Assembly: GCF_004323595.1 (NCBI RefSeq)
Contig: NZ_AP019373.1
Span: 2,046,001-2,110,000 of the forward strand
Reading direction: 5' to 3'
DNA: 64,000 nucleotides
Origin: Sulfuricystis thermophila
Lineage (GTDB): Bacteria > Pseudomonadota > Gammaproteobacteria > Burkholderiales > Rhodocyclaceae
Shown: positions 16,536 through 26,047 of the stretch, piece by piece
Numbering within the stretch: the stretch's first letter is position 1
Layout: every line of letters begins with the position of its first letter
The notes under the pieces: generated by a model
What the model was told of the DNA's origin: nothing
What the model saw: the letters and a program-made list of their open reading frames with translations, nothing else
The model's database searches: none
Translations under genes and position numbers: made by a program

Positions 16536-16571
16536 TGCAATATCCTTTCTGTGAATGGTCGGTTCGCAGGC

Positions 16572-17993
16572 TTAGCGATGCTGGACGTCGAGCTTGTCGA
16601 CCACGTCGAACTCGAACTTGATTTCCTTCCAGGTTTCCATCGCCACCTTCAGTTCGGGGCAAGACTTCGCCGCGTTGGTGAGGATGTCCTTGCCTTCCTT
16701 CTCGAGCTGACGGCCTTCGTTTCTCGCCTGCACGCAGGCTTCCAGCGCCACGCGGTTGGCGCAGGCGCCGGCAGCGTTGCCCCAGGGGTGCCCCAGCGTG
16801 CCGCCGCCGAACTGCAGCACCGAGTCGTTGCCGAAGATCGACACCAGCGCCGGCATGTGCCAGACGTGGATGCCACCGGAAGCGACCGGCATGACCCCCG
16901 GCATCGGGCCCCAGTCCTGGTCGAAGAAGATGCCCTTGGAGCGATCGGCCTTGATGTAACGGTCACGCATGATGTTGATCCAGCCGATGGTCGCCTCACG
17001 ATCGCCTTCGAGTTTGCCGACGACGGTGCCGGAGTGCAGGTGGTCACCCCCCATCAGACGCAGCAGCTTGGTCAGCACGCGGAAGTTGATGCCGTGATGC
17101 GGATTGCGGTCGATCACGGCGTGCATCGCGCGGTGCACATGCAGCAGCATGCCATTGTCACGGCACCACTTGGACAGCGAGGTGTGGGCCGCCCAGCCGA
17201 CGGTCAAATAGTCGGACATGATGATCTTCGAGCCGATTTCCTTGGCGAACTCGGCGCGCTTGTAGATTTCCTCCATCGTCGGCGCGGTGACGTTGAGGTA
17301 ATGCCCTTTGCGCTCGCCGGTTTCCTTTTCGGCCTTTTCGATCGCTTCCTGGCAGAACAGGAAACGGTCGCGCCAGCGCATGAAGGGTTGCGAGTTGACG
17401 TTCTCGTCGTCTTTGGTGAAATCGAGGCCGCCGCGCAAGCACTCATAGACGGCACGGCCATAATTCTTGGCCGACAGCCCCAGCTTCGGCTTGATCGTGC
17501 AGCCCAACAGCGGCCGGCCATACTTGTCGAGCTTGTCGCGCTCGACCTGGATGCCATGGGGAGGCCCGGGACAGGTGGTGACGAACCACAACGGGAAGCG
17601 CACGTCCTCCAGTCGCAGCGAGCGCACCGCCTTGAAACCGAACACGTTGCCGACCAGCGAGGTGAACACATTCACCACCGAGCCTTCCTCGAACAGATCC
17701 ATCGGATAGGCGATGAAGGCGTAGAACGCTTCATCTGAACCTGGCACGTCTTCGATCGCATAAGCGCGGCCCTTGTAATATTCGAGGTCGGTGAGCAGAT
17801 CGGTCCACACGGTGGTCCAGGTCGCCGTCGAGGATTCCGCGGCCACTGCCGCGGCGGCTTCTTCGCGCGGCACCCCAGGCTGGGGCACCACCTTGAACAC
17901 GGCGAGGATGTCGGAATCCTTCACCTGGTAATCCGGCTGCCAGTACATCGTGCGGTACTCTTTGACGCCGGCGTCGTATTTCTTTGCGGCCAT
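16572..17993 (-). CDS. cbbL: RuBisCO large subunit, form IA
   Basis: 473 residues, complete. Catalytic elements: TIKPK with the active Lys168, the carbamylated Lys194 with Asp196 and Glu197 ([10 protein letters not shown]), the His pair region [11 protein letters not shown], and loop 6 [10 protein letters not shown]. Fixes CO2 on ribulose-1,5-bisphosphate. Sequence and linkage to cbbQ and cbbO mark it as form IA of the non-carboxysomal (IAq) type; no carboxysome genes are seen in the window. First gene of the operon, divergent from cbbR, and so presumably activated by CbbR. Confidence 0.97.
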   Translation of the reverse strand: MAAKKYDAGVKEYRTMYWQPDYQVKDSDILAVFKVVPQPGVPREEAAAAVAAESSTATWTTVWTDLLTDLEYYKGRAYAIEDVPGSDEAFYAFIAYPMDLFEEGSVVNVFTSLVGNVFGFKAVRSLRLEDVRFPLWFVTTCPGPPHGIQVERDKLDKYGRPLLGCTIKPKLGLSAKNYGRAVYECLRGGLDFTKDDENVNSQPFMRWRDRFLFCQEAIEKAEKETGERKGHYLNVTAPTMEEIYKRAEFAKEIGSKIIMSDYLTVGWAAHTSLSKWCRDNGMLLHVHRAMHAVIDRNPHHGINFRVLTKLLRLMGGDHLHSGTVVGKLEGDREATIGWINIMRDRYIKADRSKGIFFDQDWGPMPGVMPVASGGIHVWHMPALVSIFGNDSVLQFGGGTLGHPWGNAAGACANRVALEACVQARNEGRQLEKEGKDILTNAAKSCPELKVAMETWKEIKFEFDVVDKLDVQHR

Positions 17994-18080
17994 GCCTGTC
18001 TCCTATCTAAGGTTGTTTTCGTAAACCCCGAGAACATTCGGGATGGCCTGCAGTATGGCGAGCGCAATGAATAAATGAAA

Positions 18081-18108
18081 CTGAATAGTTTTTAGAGTTA
18101 GAATTCAG
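18081..18108. promoter_or_regulatory. Candidate CbbR operator in the cbbL-cbbR intergenic region
   Basis: The 134-bp gap between divergent cbbL and cbbR ends in an AT-rich stretch (18067-18120) unlike its GC-rich surroundings. Within it is a perfect dyad CTGAAT (18081-18086) / ATTCAG (18103-18108) separated by 16 bp, close to the cbbR start. LysR-type regulators usually bind such dyads to control the divergent gene and themselves. The exact CbbR contact bases are inferred. Confidence 0.45.
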
Positions 18109-18127
18109 AAAAATCTATTCAAGAAAG

Positions 18128-19015
18128 ATGCGCTTCAGCCTCCGCCAGCTCACCATCTTCGAGGCCGTCGCCCGCCACCTGTCCTACACGCGCGCGGCGG
18201 AAGAACTGCATTTGACGCAACCTGCGGTGTTCGCCCAGGTGAAACAGCTCGAAGATGTCGTCGGCCTTTCCCTCTTCGAGCGGATCGGCAAGCAGCTCTT
18301 TCTCACCGACGCGGGCCGCGAGGTGCTCGCCACCAGCCGCGAGACCGTCGCCGCCATCGAACGGCTCGAGATGCGGCTGGCCGACATGCAGGGTCTCAAG
18401 CGCGGCAAACTGCGGCTGGCCATCGTCACCACGGCGAAGTACCTGATTCCGCGCCTTCTCGGCGAGTTCTGCACGCGGCATCCGGGTATCGAGGCATCGC
18501 TCACCGTCACCAACCGCGAAAAACTGCTCGCGCGGCTCACTGAGAATCTCGACGATCTGGTCGTGCTCGGCGCGCCCCCCGAACACCTCGATGTCGTCGC
18601 CACGCCGATCGCCGACAACCCGCTGGTGGTGGTTGCCCGCAACGATCATCCGCTCGCCGGCAAAAAGCGCATCCCGCCTGAACGTTTGGTGGCAGAAGCC
18701 TTTGTGATGCGCGAACCGGGTTCTGGCACACGGCTCGCCGCCGAGCGCTTTTTCGCCGAACGGGGACTCGCGCTCAAAGTTCGTATGGAGCTGGGCAGCA
18801 ACGAAGCGATCAAGCAGGCGATCGTCGGCGGCCTGGGCATCTCGGTGCTTTCTTTGCATACCCTCAGCCTCGAGGGCGAGGATGGGTTGTTGCAGCCACT
18901 CGATATCAAAGGCTTCCCGCTGCAGCGCAAGTGGTACGTCGCCTATCCGCGCGGCAAGCATCTGTCGGCGGTCGCCAAAGCTTTCCTCGATCACCTGATG
19001 GCGGCAAATGGGTAG
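18128..19015 (+). CDS. cbbR: CbbR, LysR-type regulator of the cbb operon
   Basis: 295 residues. N-terminal winged helix-turn-helix (QLTIFEAVARHLSYTRAAEELHLTQPAVF region) at 5-62, then a two-lobe LysR effector domain starting near GKLRLAIVTTAKYLIPRLL. CbbR proteins activate cbb transcription in response to RuBP, phosphoenolpyruvate or NADPH. It is divergent from cbbL, the standard arrangement. The ATG at 18128 has a purine-rich AAGAAAG just upstream. Confidence 0.92.
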   Translation: MRFSLRQLTIFEAVARHLSYTRAAEELHLTQPAVFAQVKQLEDVVGLSLFERIGKQLFLTDAGREVLATSRETVAAIERLEMRLADMQGLKRGKLRLAIVTTAKYLIPRLLGEFCTRHPGIEASLTVTNREKLLARLTENLDDLVVLGAPPEHLDVVATPIADNPLVVVARNDHPLAGKKRIPPERLVAEAFVMREPGSGTRLAAERFFAERGLALKVRMELGSNEAIKQAIVGGLGISVLSLHTLSLEGEDGLLQPLDIKGFPLQRKWYVAYPRGKHLSAVAKAFLDHLMAANG

Positions 19016-19024
19016 ACTGCATGG

Positions 19025-19042
19025 GTTCGCCAGCGCCGACTT
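19025..19042 (-). repeat. Short interspersed repeat, copy 4 (degenerate)
   Basis: Minus-strand copy retaining the core CGCCAGCGCCGACTT but diverged at its outer end. It fills the region between the cbbR stop and the adenosyltransferase ATG at 19049, where a ribosome binding site would be expected. Confidence 0.6.
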
Positions 19043-19048
19043 GCAAAA

Positions 19049-19600
19049 ATGGGCTACCGACTTTCCAAAATCTACACGCGCACCGGTGATGCCGGCACCA
19101 CGGGTCTCGGCGACGGTTCACGTGTCAACAAGGATGCGCCGCGCATCTCGGCGCTGGGCGACGTCGACGAACTGAATGCCGTCATCGGCCTGCTGCTCTG
19201 CGAGGAGCTGCCGATCGAGGTGCGCACGCTGCTCATCGGTGTGCAGCATGATCTCTTCGATCTCGGCGGCGAGCTCTCCGTGCCCGGCGGCGCCTTTCTC
19301 AAGGACACACAGCCGGCGCGGCTGGAAGACGCGATCGACCGCTTCAATGCGGAACTCGCGCCCCTCAAGGAATTCATTCTGCCGGGCGGCACACGCGCCG
19401 CGGCACTGACCCACCTCGCACGCACCGTCTGCCGCCGCGCCGAGCGCGCGGTGGTCACGCTCGCCCAGCACGAAACGGTGAGCGAGGCCGCGCGCCAGTA
19501 TCTGAACCGCCTCTCCGATCTCCTTTTCGTGCTCGCCCGCTGGCTCAACCGCCATGCCGGACATGGCGATGTGTTGTGGCAGAAGGGGCTCAACGCCTGA
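19049..19600 (+). CDS. PduO-type cob(I)alamin adenosyltransferase
   Basis: 183 residues. Adenosylates cob(I)alamin to make coenzyme B12. Family signature at the N-terminus (KIYTRTGDAGTTGLGDGSRV, ATP-binding), DVDELNAVIGLL, and the C-terminal RTVCRRAERAVV with the conserved Arg/Glu. Full length. No convincing Shine-Dalgarno sequence precedes the ATG; the 25 bp upstream are taken up by an interspersed repeat. It follows cbbR by 33 bp and may be read through from it. Confidence 0.93.
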   Translation: MGYRLSKIYTRTGDAGTTGLGDGSRVNKDAPRISALGDVDELNAVIGLLLCEELPIEVRTLLIGVQHDLFDLGGELSVPGGAFLKDTQPARLEDAIDRFNAELAPLKEFILPGGTRAAALTHLARTVCRRAERAVVTLAQHETVSEAARQYLNRLSDLLFVLARWLNRHAGHGDVLWQKGLNA

Positions 19601-19630
19601 AAGACCGTATCCCTACGCGCCGACCCACCA

Positions 19631-20191
19631 TTACCAGATACGCTGGCGCTGATTGTTCAGGCATTTCATCAGCTCACTGGAAACCGCACGCAAACGCTGG
19701 TTGAGGAGCATCATCAGCTCCATCAGCAGCTTGATCCCCACCTTGGGCTCATCCTCGATCAGCCGCTTCAGTGCAGCGCGGTCGAGCGCAGCAAACAACG
19801 TTGGCGCAAGCGTCACGCAGCTTGCAAAACGAGGGGCTCCATCGATCAGCGACATCTCGCCCAGCGTCTGCCCAGGCCCATCGATCGCCAGACGCTGCGG
19901 CAGGCCCTGACGGTCGCGCTTGAGAATCTCGACGCTTCCCTCGATCAAGAGCAGCATGTAGTCACCGGGCTCGTCTTCGCGCAAAATTTCGACGCCAATG
20001 TCTGCACGATAGCATTGCATGTGCCGCGCCAGGCTTTCGATCTCTTCCCGGGTGAAATCCTCGAATAACCGGATGTGCTCGATGACCGCCATGATACGGT
20101 CGACATGAGCAACCCCGTTACCGAGAGCTTGCAACGCCCCGAAAGTATTGGCGGGTGCCAGCGTATTCATGACATCGTCAGTCCGATCCAT
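19631..20191 (-). CDS. Cyclic-nucleotide-binding domain protein
   Basis: 186 residues made essentially of one cNMP-binding beta-barrel (about 38-160): LFEDFTREEIESLARHM, the GDYMLLLIEGSVEIL core and the phosphate cassette GQTLGEMSLIDGAPRFASC, which keeps the Gly-Glu and Arg. There is no helix-turn-helix, so it is not a Crp-type repressor/activator; it may regulate a partner protein. Start 4 bp after the stop of the UbiA-like gene, so it is probably the last gene of that operon. Confidence 0.8.
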   Translation of the reverse strand: MDRTDDVMNTLAPANTFGALQALGNGVAHVDRIMAVIEHIRLFEDFTREEIESLARHMQCYRADIGVEILREDEPGDYMLLLIEGSVEILKRDRQGLPQRLAIDGPGQTLGEMSLIDGAPRFASCVTLAPTLFAALDRAALKRLIEDEPKVGIKLLMELMMLLNQRLRAVSSELMKCLNNQRQRIW

Positions 20192-20195
20192 GACG

Positions 20196-21068
20196 TCATT
20201 CTAGCAGCCAGATTACCAGGATCAACCATAGCGCCGTCACCAAGAGCAAATGTGGGTCGCGCAGCAGTTCGCGCACCGGATCACCGCCGCCGCCGCGGCG
20301 ATGCAGACGATAGAGATAGCGCAGCAGGCCGTAGAGCACGCAGGGCACCGTGACGATCAGCCAGCGCGTGCCGTGCAGCGCGATGGTTTCCTCGCTGACC
20401 GTGTACAGGCTGTAGGTGATCACCGTCGCGCCGGCCGTCAGCGTGATGAACTGGTCGAGCAAGGGCAGCGAATACTGTTCGAGCACGCGCCGGTGAGGCT
20501 GCTCGCTCGTGCTCGGCACCTCGATCTCGGCACGACGTTTGGCGAAGCCGAGGAACAGCGTCAGCATCAGGCCGGTGAGCACCAGCCAGTGCGACGGAAC
20601 GATGCCGATCCCCACCGTGCCGGCAAAGATGCGCAGCATGAAGCCGGCGGCGATGATGAAGACGTCGAGGATCACCACATGCTTGAGGCCGAGGCTGTAG
20701 GCGACGTTCATCAGCACATACAAAACGAAGACCCACGGCGCCTTCGATGCCGGCAGGCCGAACAGCCCTGAGATGAGTCCCAGGCCGACGACCAGACAGA
20801 CGGCGGCAAGCGCGAGCGCCATGCCGATGCCCACCCGGCCGCTGGCGATCGGCCGCAGGCACTTTTGCGGATGCCGCCGGTCGGCCTCGCGGTCGAGGAT
20901 GTCGTTCATCACATACACCGCGGACGAAATCAGGCAGAAGGCGACGAAGGCGGTGAGCGCCTGCATGCGCATCTCCGCATTCGACCAGGCATGGCCGAAC
21001 AGCAGGCCGATCAACACGAAGCCGTTTTTCAGCCACTGGTGCGGGCGGAGCAGCTGGATCAGCGGCAT
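20196..21068 (-). CDS. UbiA-family prenyl-phosphate transferase (DPPR synthase-like)
   Basis: 290 residues, about eight transmembrane helices. The UbiA metal/diphosphate motif is present as NDILDREADRRHPQKCLRP. The N-terminal LLRPHQWLKNGFVLIGLLF and the HPxKxxRPIASG form resemble decaprenyl-phosphate phosphoribosyltransferase (the DprE pathway) more than quinone-forming UbiA or heme O synthase. Its start overlaps the ArnT-like gene by 10 bp; together they suggest attachment or transfer of a sugar carried on a lipid phosphate. The exact donor and acceptor are unknown. Confidence 0.8.
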   Translation of the reverse strand: MPLIQLLRPHQWLKNGFVLIGLLFGHAWSNAEMRMQALTAFVAFCLISSAVYVMNDILDREADRRHPQKCLRPIASGRVGIGMALALAAVCLVVGLGLISGLFGLPASKAPWVFVLYVLMNVAYSLGLKHVVILDVFIIAAGFMLRIFAGTVGIGIVPSHWLVLTGLMLTLFLGFAKRRAEIEVPSTSEQPHRRVLEQYSLPLLDQFITLTAGATVITYSLYTVSEETIALHGTRWLIVTVPCVLYGLLRYLYRLHRRGGGGDPVRELLRDPHLLLVTALWLILVIWLLE

Positions 21069-22594
21069 GACCTATCCGGGAAATAACGGTCGCAGAAGTA
21101 GCAGCCGGTGAGCGGCAGCCACGCCGGCACCGCATAATACTGGCGGCGGATCGCATCCAGCACCGTGTCGCGGTAGCTGGCATAGTCGAAGCCCTCGCCG
21201 CGCACCACCCAGAAGCGCGCGCCGCGGTATTCGAAGTCGTCGATCGAAACGCGGCGGAACCAGCCGTCGTATTCGCCCGGATTGGGTGCGGTCTTGCGCA
21301 GCACGGTGATGTCGCGGCCATCCAGCTCACGCCAGTCGGTGAGGATGTCGTCATGGCGCGCATGTCCCGACCCGGGGCCGAGCACCGGCACGTGACGGCG
21401 CTGCTGGTAGCCGAGGATCGCCGCATTCGAATAGCCGTCCGAGGCGAGCAGGGTTGCGCCGATGTGCGCCCGTTCGACCAGCTGTCGCCCATCGAAGGTC
21501 AGCACCATGCTCGGATAGACATTCAGCGAACGCCAGGTTTCCAGCGGCAGGCTGGCCAGCACCGCTAACAGCACGACATGCAATGCGGCGAAGCCGGCGC
21601 AAAACCGCACGAGCTTTTCCAGCGCGCCAGACGCGCCGTGGCGCACCACCAGCAGCAGCGCGAATGGCACGAAAGACAGGGCCCAGTGCAGACCAATGGT
21701 CTTGAAGAACGACAGCAGGGCGAACAGCATCAGCGGCACCGCGGCGAGCAAGCTCAAGCTGCGCTCGGTCGCAGATTCGGCGCTGGTGACACGGCACTCG
21801 GACACCTTCCGCCACAATATCCAGACGGCCAAGGGCGTCAGCACATAGAGCAGCGTCACGAGATACAGCAGCGGTGTCCGCAAATTGAAGCCGGTATTCG
21901 CCCCGCTGTGACGATTGACGAAGTTGAACAGATAGTTCGTCCAGCAGTGCCCGCTGTTCCACCAGGCCATCAGCCCCAGCGCCGGAATGCAGCAGGCATA
22001 GACGATGGCGAGCCCACGCCATGCCGACGCTCTCTGCCGGCGCAACGCATCGACCAGATAACTGAAACCGAGCAGCGCGGCGAAGTATTTGGACAGCACG
22101 GCACCGGCGAGCAGCAGCCCGGCGAGCAGGTACCAGCGCCAGACGCCGGCCTCGCCAGCCTCCTCGCCGCGCACCGCGCGCAACCAGGCGAGCCCGGAAA
22201 GCACCGCGCAATAGACCAGCGCGGTATCGGTGGTGACCAGCACGTTCCAGACGAAGGGTGGCGCGAGCAGGATCAACGACGCCACTGCATCGCGCTGCCC
22301 AGCCGCCTGCGGAAAGAGGCGGGGCCAGGCCAGGCGTACCGCAAGAGCGAGCAGCAGCGGCTGGACGATCTGCGGCAGGCGCAGCCACCCTGCCGCATCG
22401 CTCACCGTCAGCAGTGCGGCGAGCCACCAGCCGATCATCGGCGGGTGATCGTAGAACCCCCAATCGGGCTGCCGTCCCCACCAATAGAAATACGCCTCGT
22501 CGCCGGTCATCGGCAAGGCTGCGGCCAGCCAGAATCGGAAAATGAGCGTCAGCCCGGCGGCGGCGAGGAAAAAGCGGCCGGACGTGATGGGCAT
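21059..22594 (-). CDS. ArnT/PMT-like membrane glycosyltransferase
   Basis: 511 residues from the ATG at 22592-22594, polytopic. N-terminal acidic catalytic motif in LPMTGDEAYFYWWGRQPDWGF followed by YDHPPMIGW, as in ArnT/GT83 and related GT39 enzymes, which move a sugar from a polyprenyl phosphate to lipid or protein in the periplasm. About 11 hydrophobic helices precede a soluble C-terminal domain. A degenerate interspersed repeat lies in frame near residue 267. Co-transcribed with the UbiA-like gene, which may make its lipid-linked donor. Confidence 0.82.
   Translation of the reverse strand: MPITSGRFFLAAAGLTLIFRFWLAAALPMTGDEAYFYWWGRQPDWGFYDHPPMIGWWLAALLTVSDAAGWLRLPQIVQPLLLALAVRLAWPRLFPQAAGQRDAVASLILLAPPFVWNVLVTTDTALVYCAVLSGLAWLRAVRGEEAGEAGVWRWYLLAGLLLAGAVLSKYFAALLGFSYLVDALRRQRASAWRGLAIVYACCIPALGLMAWWNSGHCWTNYLFNFVNRHSGANTGFNLRTPLLYLVTLLYVLTPLAVWILWRKVSECRVTSAESATERSLSLLAAVPLMLFALLSFFKTIGLHWALSFVPFALLLVVRHGASGALEKLVRFCAGFAALHVVLLAVLASLPLETWRSLNVYPSMVLTFDGRQLVERAHIGATLLASDGYSNAAILGYQQRRHVPVLGPGSGHARHDDILTDWRELDGRDITVLRKTAPNPGEYDGWFRRVSIDDFEYRGARFWVVRGEGFDYASYRDTVLDAIRRQYYAVPAWLPLTGCYFCDRYFPDRSCR
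21773..21797 (+). repeat. Short interspersed repeat, copy 5 (inside the glycosyltransferase gene)
   Basis: Degenerate copy with the core ATTCGGCGCTGGTGACACGG. In the gene's frame it encodes CRVTSAES; this is the one coding copy not in the preferred reading frame. It falls in a loop after a hydrophobic helix. Confidence 0.55.
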
Positions 22595-22601
22595 CGGTCG
22601 C

Positions 22602-23717
<1,116 letters not shown>

Positions 23718-25163
23718 TCATCCGGCCGTGCCGCCCACCGTCATGCCGTCGATCCTCACGGTCGGCTGGCCGACGCCGACCGGCACGCTCTGGCCTTCCT
23801 TGCCGCAGGTACCGACGCCGGGATCGAGCGCGAGATCGTTGCCGATCATCGACACGCGGGTGAGCACGTCGGGGCCATTGCCGATCAGCGTCGCGCCCTT
23901 GACCGGCCGGGTGATCTTGCCGTTCTCGATCAGGTAGGCCTCGGCGGCGGAGAAGACGAACTTGCCGCTGGTGATATCGACCTGGCCGCCGCCGAAGTTC
24001 GCCGCGTAAAGCCCTTTCTTCACCGAAGCGATGATTTCCTGTGGATCCTTGTCGCCGGCGGCCATCGTCGTGTTGGTCATGCGCGGAATCGGCAGATGGG
24101 CGAAGGATTCGCGCCGGCCGTTGCCGGTGGGCGCCACACCCATCAGGCGCGCATTGAGCGTGTCCTGCAGATAGCCGACGAGGATGCCGTCCTCGATCAG
24201 CACCGTGCGCTGCGTCGGGTTGCCCTCGTCGTCGATCGAGAGCGAGCCGCGCCGGTCGGGAATCGTGCCATCGTCGACGACGGTGACGCCCTTCGCCGCG
24301 ACGCGTTGGCCGATCCGCCCGGAGAACGCGGAGCTGCCCTTGCGGTTGAAGTCACCCTCCAGGCCGTGGCCGATCGCCTCGTGCAGCAGGATGCCCGGCC
24401 AGCCGGGGCCGAGCACCACGGTCATCTCGCCGGCGGGCGCAGGTGCTGCGGCGAGATTGACGCGCGCCTGATGCACGGCCTTTTCCGCGTAGTCCTGCAA
24501 CACCGCGTCGGTGAAATAGGCATAGTCGAAACGCCCGCCGCCGCCGGCGCTGCCCTGCTCGCGCCGGCCGTTTTCTTCCAGGATCACGGTGAGCGAGACG
24601 CGCACCAGCGGCCGCACGTCGGCCGCCATCTGTCCGTCGGAACGCACCACCAGGATCGTCTCCCAACTGCCGGCGATGTGCGCCATCACCTGGGTGACGC
24701 GTGGGTCGAGCGCCCGCGCGAAGCTTTCGAGCCGCTCCAGCAGGCGCACCTTCTCGGCATCCGGCAGCGAGGCGAGCGGATCGGCGGGCGCATACAGTGG
24801 CGCGACCGGCTGGCGGCGCAACAGCGGCAGCGTGCCATTGCCGCCGGCCGCAGCGATCGCGCGGGTGGCGCGCGATGCATCGAGCAACGCGGGCAGGCTG
24901 ATGTCGTCGGAATAGGCGAAAGCGGTTTTCTCGCCGCTCACCGCCCGCACCCCGACGCCCTGCTCGATGTTGAAGCTGCCGGACTTGACGATGCCTTCCT
25001 CGAGACTCCAGGCCTCCGAGCGGGAGAACTGGAAGTAGAGATCGGCATAGTCGATGCGGTGGCCGAACAGTTCGCCGAATACCCGGGAAAGCTGGCCAGC
25101 ATCCAGGTCGTAGGGCGTCAGGAGATGGCGTTCGGCGGTGGCGAAATGGCTCATGGTATCCAT
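23718..25163 (-). CDS. tldD: TldD metalloprotease subunit
   Basis: 481 residues from the ATG at 25161-25163, the usual TldD length. It carries the [11 protein letters not shown] zinc-protease motif and Gly-rich C-terminal [10 protein letters not shown] region. TldD pairs with PmbA/TldE to degrade unfolded peptides and mature modified peptides; the partner is not in the window. It lies downstream of the nit gene, with an interspersed repeat in the 74-bp gap. Confidence 0.93.
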   Translation of the reverse strand: MDTMSHFATAERHLLTPYDLDAGQLSRVFGELFGHRIDYADLYFQFSRSEAWSLEEGIVKSGSFNIEQGVGVRAVSGEKTAFAYSDDISLPALLDASRATRAIAAAGGNGTLPLLRRQPVAPLYAPADPLASLPDAEKVRLLERLESFARALDPRVTQVMAHIAGSWETILVVRSDGQMAADVRPLVRVSLTVILEENGRREQGSAGGGGRFDYAYFTDAVLQDYAEKAVHQARVNLAAAPAPAGEMTVVLGPGWPGILLHEAIGHGLEGDFNRKGSSAFSGRIGQRVAAKGVTVVDDGTIPDRRGSLSIDDEGNPTQRTVLIEDGILVGYLQDTLNARLMGVAPTGNGRRESFAHLPIPRMTNTTMAAGDKDPQEIIASVKKGLYAANFGGGQVDITSGKFVFSAAEAYLIENGKITRPVKGATLIGNGPDVLTRVSMIGNDLALDPGVGTCGKEGQSVPVGVGQPTVRIDGMTVGGTAG

Positions 25164-25193
25164 GGGGTTGGGTCGAATGCAGGATGTGGCGCC

Positions 25194-25218
25194 GTGCCGT
25201 GTCGCCAGCGCCGAGTTT
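25194..25218 (-). repeat. Short interspersed repeat, copy 6 (intergenic)
   Basis: Minus-strand unit (GTGCCGTGTCGCCAGCGCC then GAGTTT) in the gap between the nit stop (25238) and tldD start (25163), in the tldD leader. Confidence 0.75.
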
Positions 25219-25237
25219 GGGGAATATGGGGGCAAAT

Positions 25238-26047
25238 TTACAATCTTCTATGGCGCAGCGCCGGCAGACTCGCTCTCACTTCGGCGATGCGCGCCGGGTC
25301 GAGTTCCGCGACGACGACGCCCTCGCCTTTGTCGAGCCGCGCGAGCACCGCGCCCCACGGCTCGATGATCATGCTGTTGCCGTGCGTGACACGCCCGGTC
25401 GGATGGCGCCCGCCTTGCGCCGACGCGAGCACATAGCACTGGTTCTCGACGGCGCGGGCGCGCAGCAGCAGTTCCCAGTGCGCCTGGCCGGTGGTCTCGG
25501 TAAACGCCGCCGGCAGCACGATCAGGTCGAGCGCGCCCATCGCGCGGAACAGCTCGGGAAAACGCAGGTCGTAGCAGATGGCCAGCCCGATGCGCAGCCC
25601 CAGCGCCTCGACCACCACGGGAGTTGGCGGACCGGCTTCGATGGTTTGCGCCTCGTCATAGGACTCCGCGCCCTTCTGGAAGCCGAACAGGTGGATCTTG
25701 TCGTAGCGCGCGACGCGCCTGCCGGCCGGATCGAAGACCAGGCAACTGTTCCTGAGTTTCGCCGGATCTTCCGCCGTCAGCGGAATCGAGCCGCCGACGA
25801 GCCAGAGGCCATGCCGCGCCGCCGTCTCGGCGAGAAAGTCCTGGATCGGCCCGCTTCCCTCGGTCTCGCGCACCGCGAGGCGGTCGGCATCGGTGCCGCC
25901 GATGATCGGGAAGTATTCGGGCAAGGCGACGAGTTGCGCGCCGCGTGCGGCCGCCTCGGCGATCAAGCGCGCCGCGGTGGCGAGATTCGCCGCGACCTCG
26001 GGTGTCGAGATCATCTGGATCGCGGCTAAGGTGCAGGTTGCGCTCAT
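25238..26047 (-). CDS. Nit-type carbon-nitrogen hydrolase (probable deaminated-glutathione amidase)
   Basis: 269 residues, nitrilase superfamily. The Glu-Lys-Cys triad is visible in [15 protein letters not shown] and [10 protein letters not shown]. The sequence around the Cys and the overall length match the Nit1/YbeM branch, which hydrolyses deaminated glutathione, rather than true nitrilases. The start overlaps the yhdP stop by 4 bp, giving the common yhdP-nit-tldD arrangement. Confidence 0.9.
   Translation of the reverse strand: MSATCTLAAIQMISTPEVAANLATAARLIAEAAARGAQLVALPEYFPIIGGTDADRLAVRETEGSGPIQDFLAETAARHGLWLVGGSIPLTAEDPAKLRNSCLVFDPAGRRVARYDKIHLFGFQKGAESYDEAQTIEAGPPTPVVVEALGLRIGLAICYDLRFPELFRAMGALDLIVLPAAFTETTGQAHWELLLRARAVENQCYVLASAQGGRHPTGRVTHGNSMIIEPWGAVLARLDKGEGVVVAELDPARIAEVRASLPALRHRRL

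Noticed and set aside
19143-19166. TCGGCGCTGGGCGAC in the adenosyltransferase gene, similar to the repeat core
   Set aside because: It encodes the family-conserved ISALGDVDELNA motif and diverges after 10 bases; coincidental.
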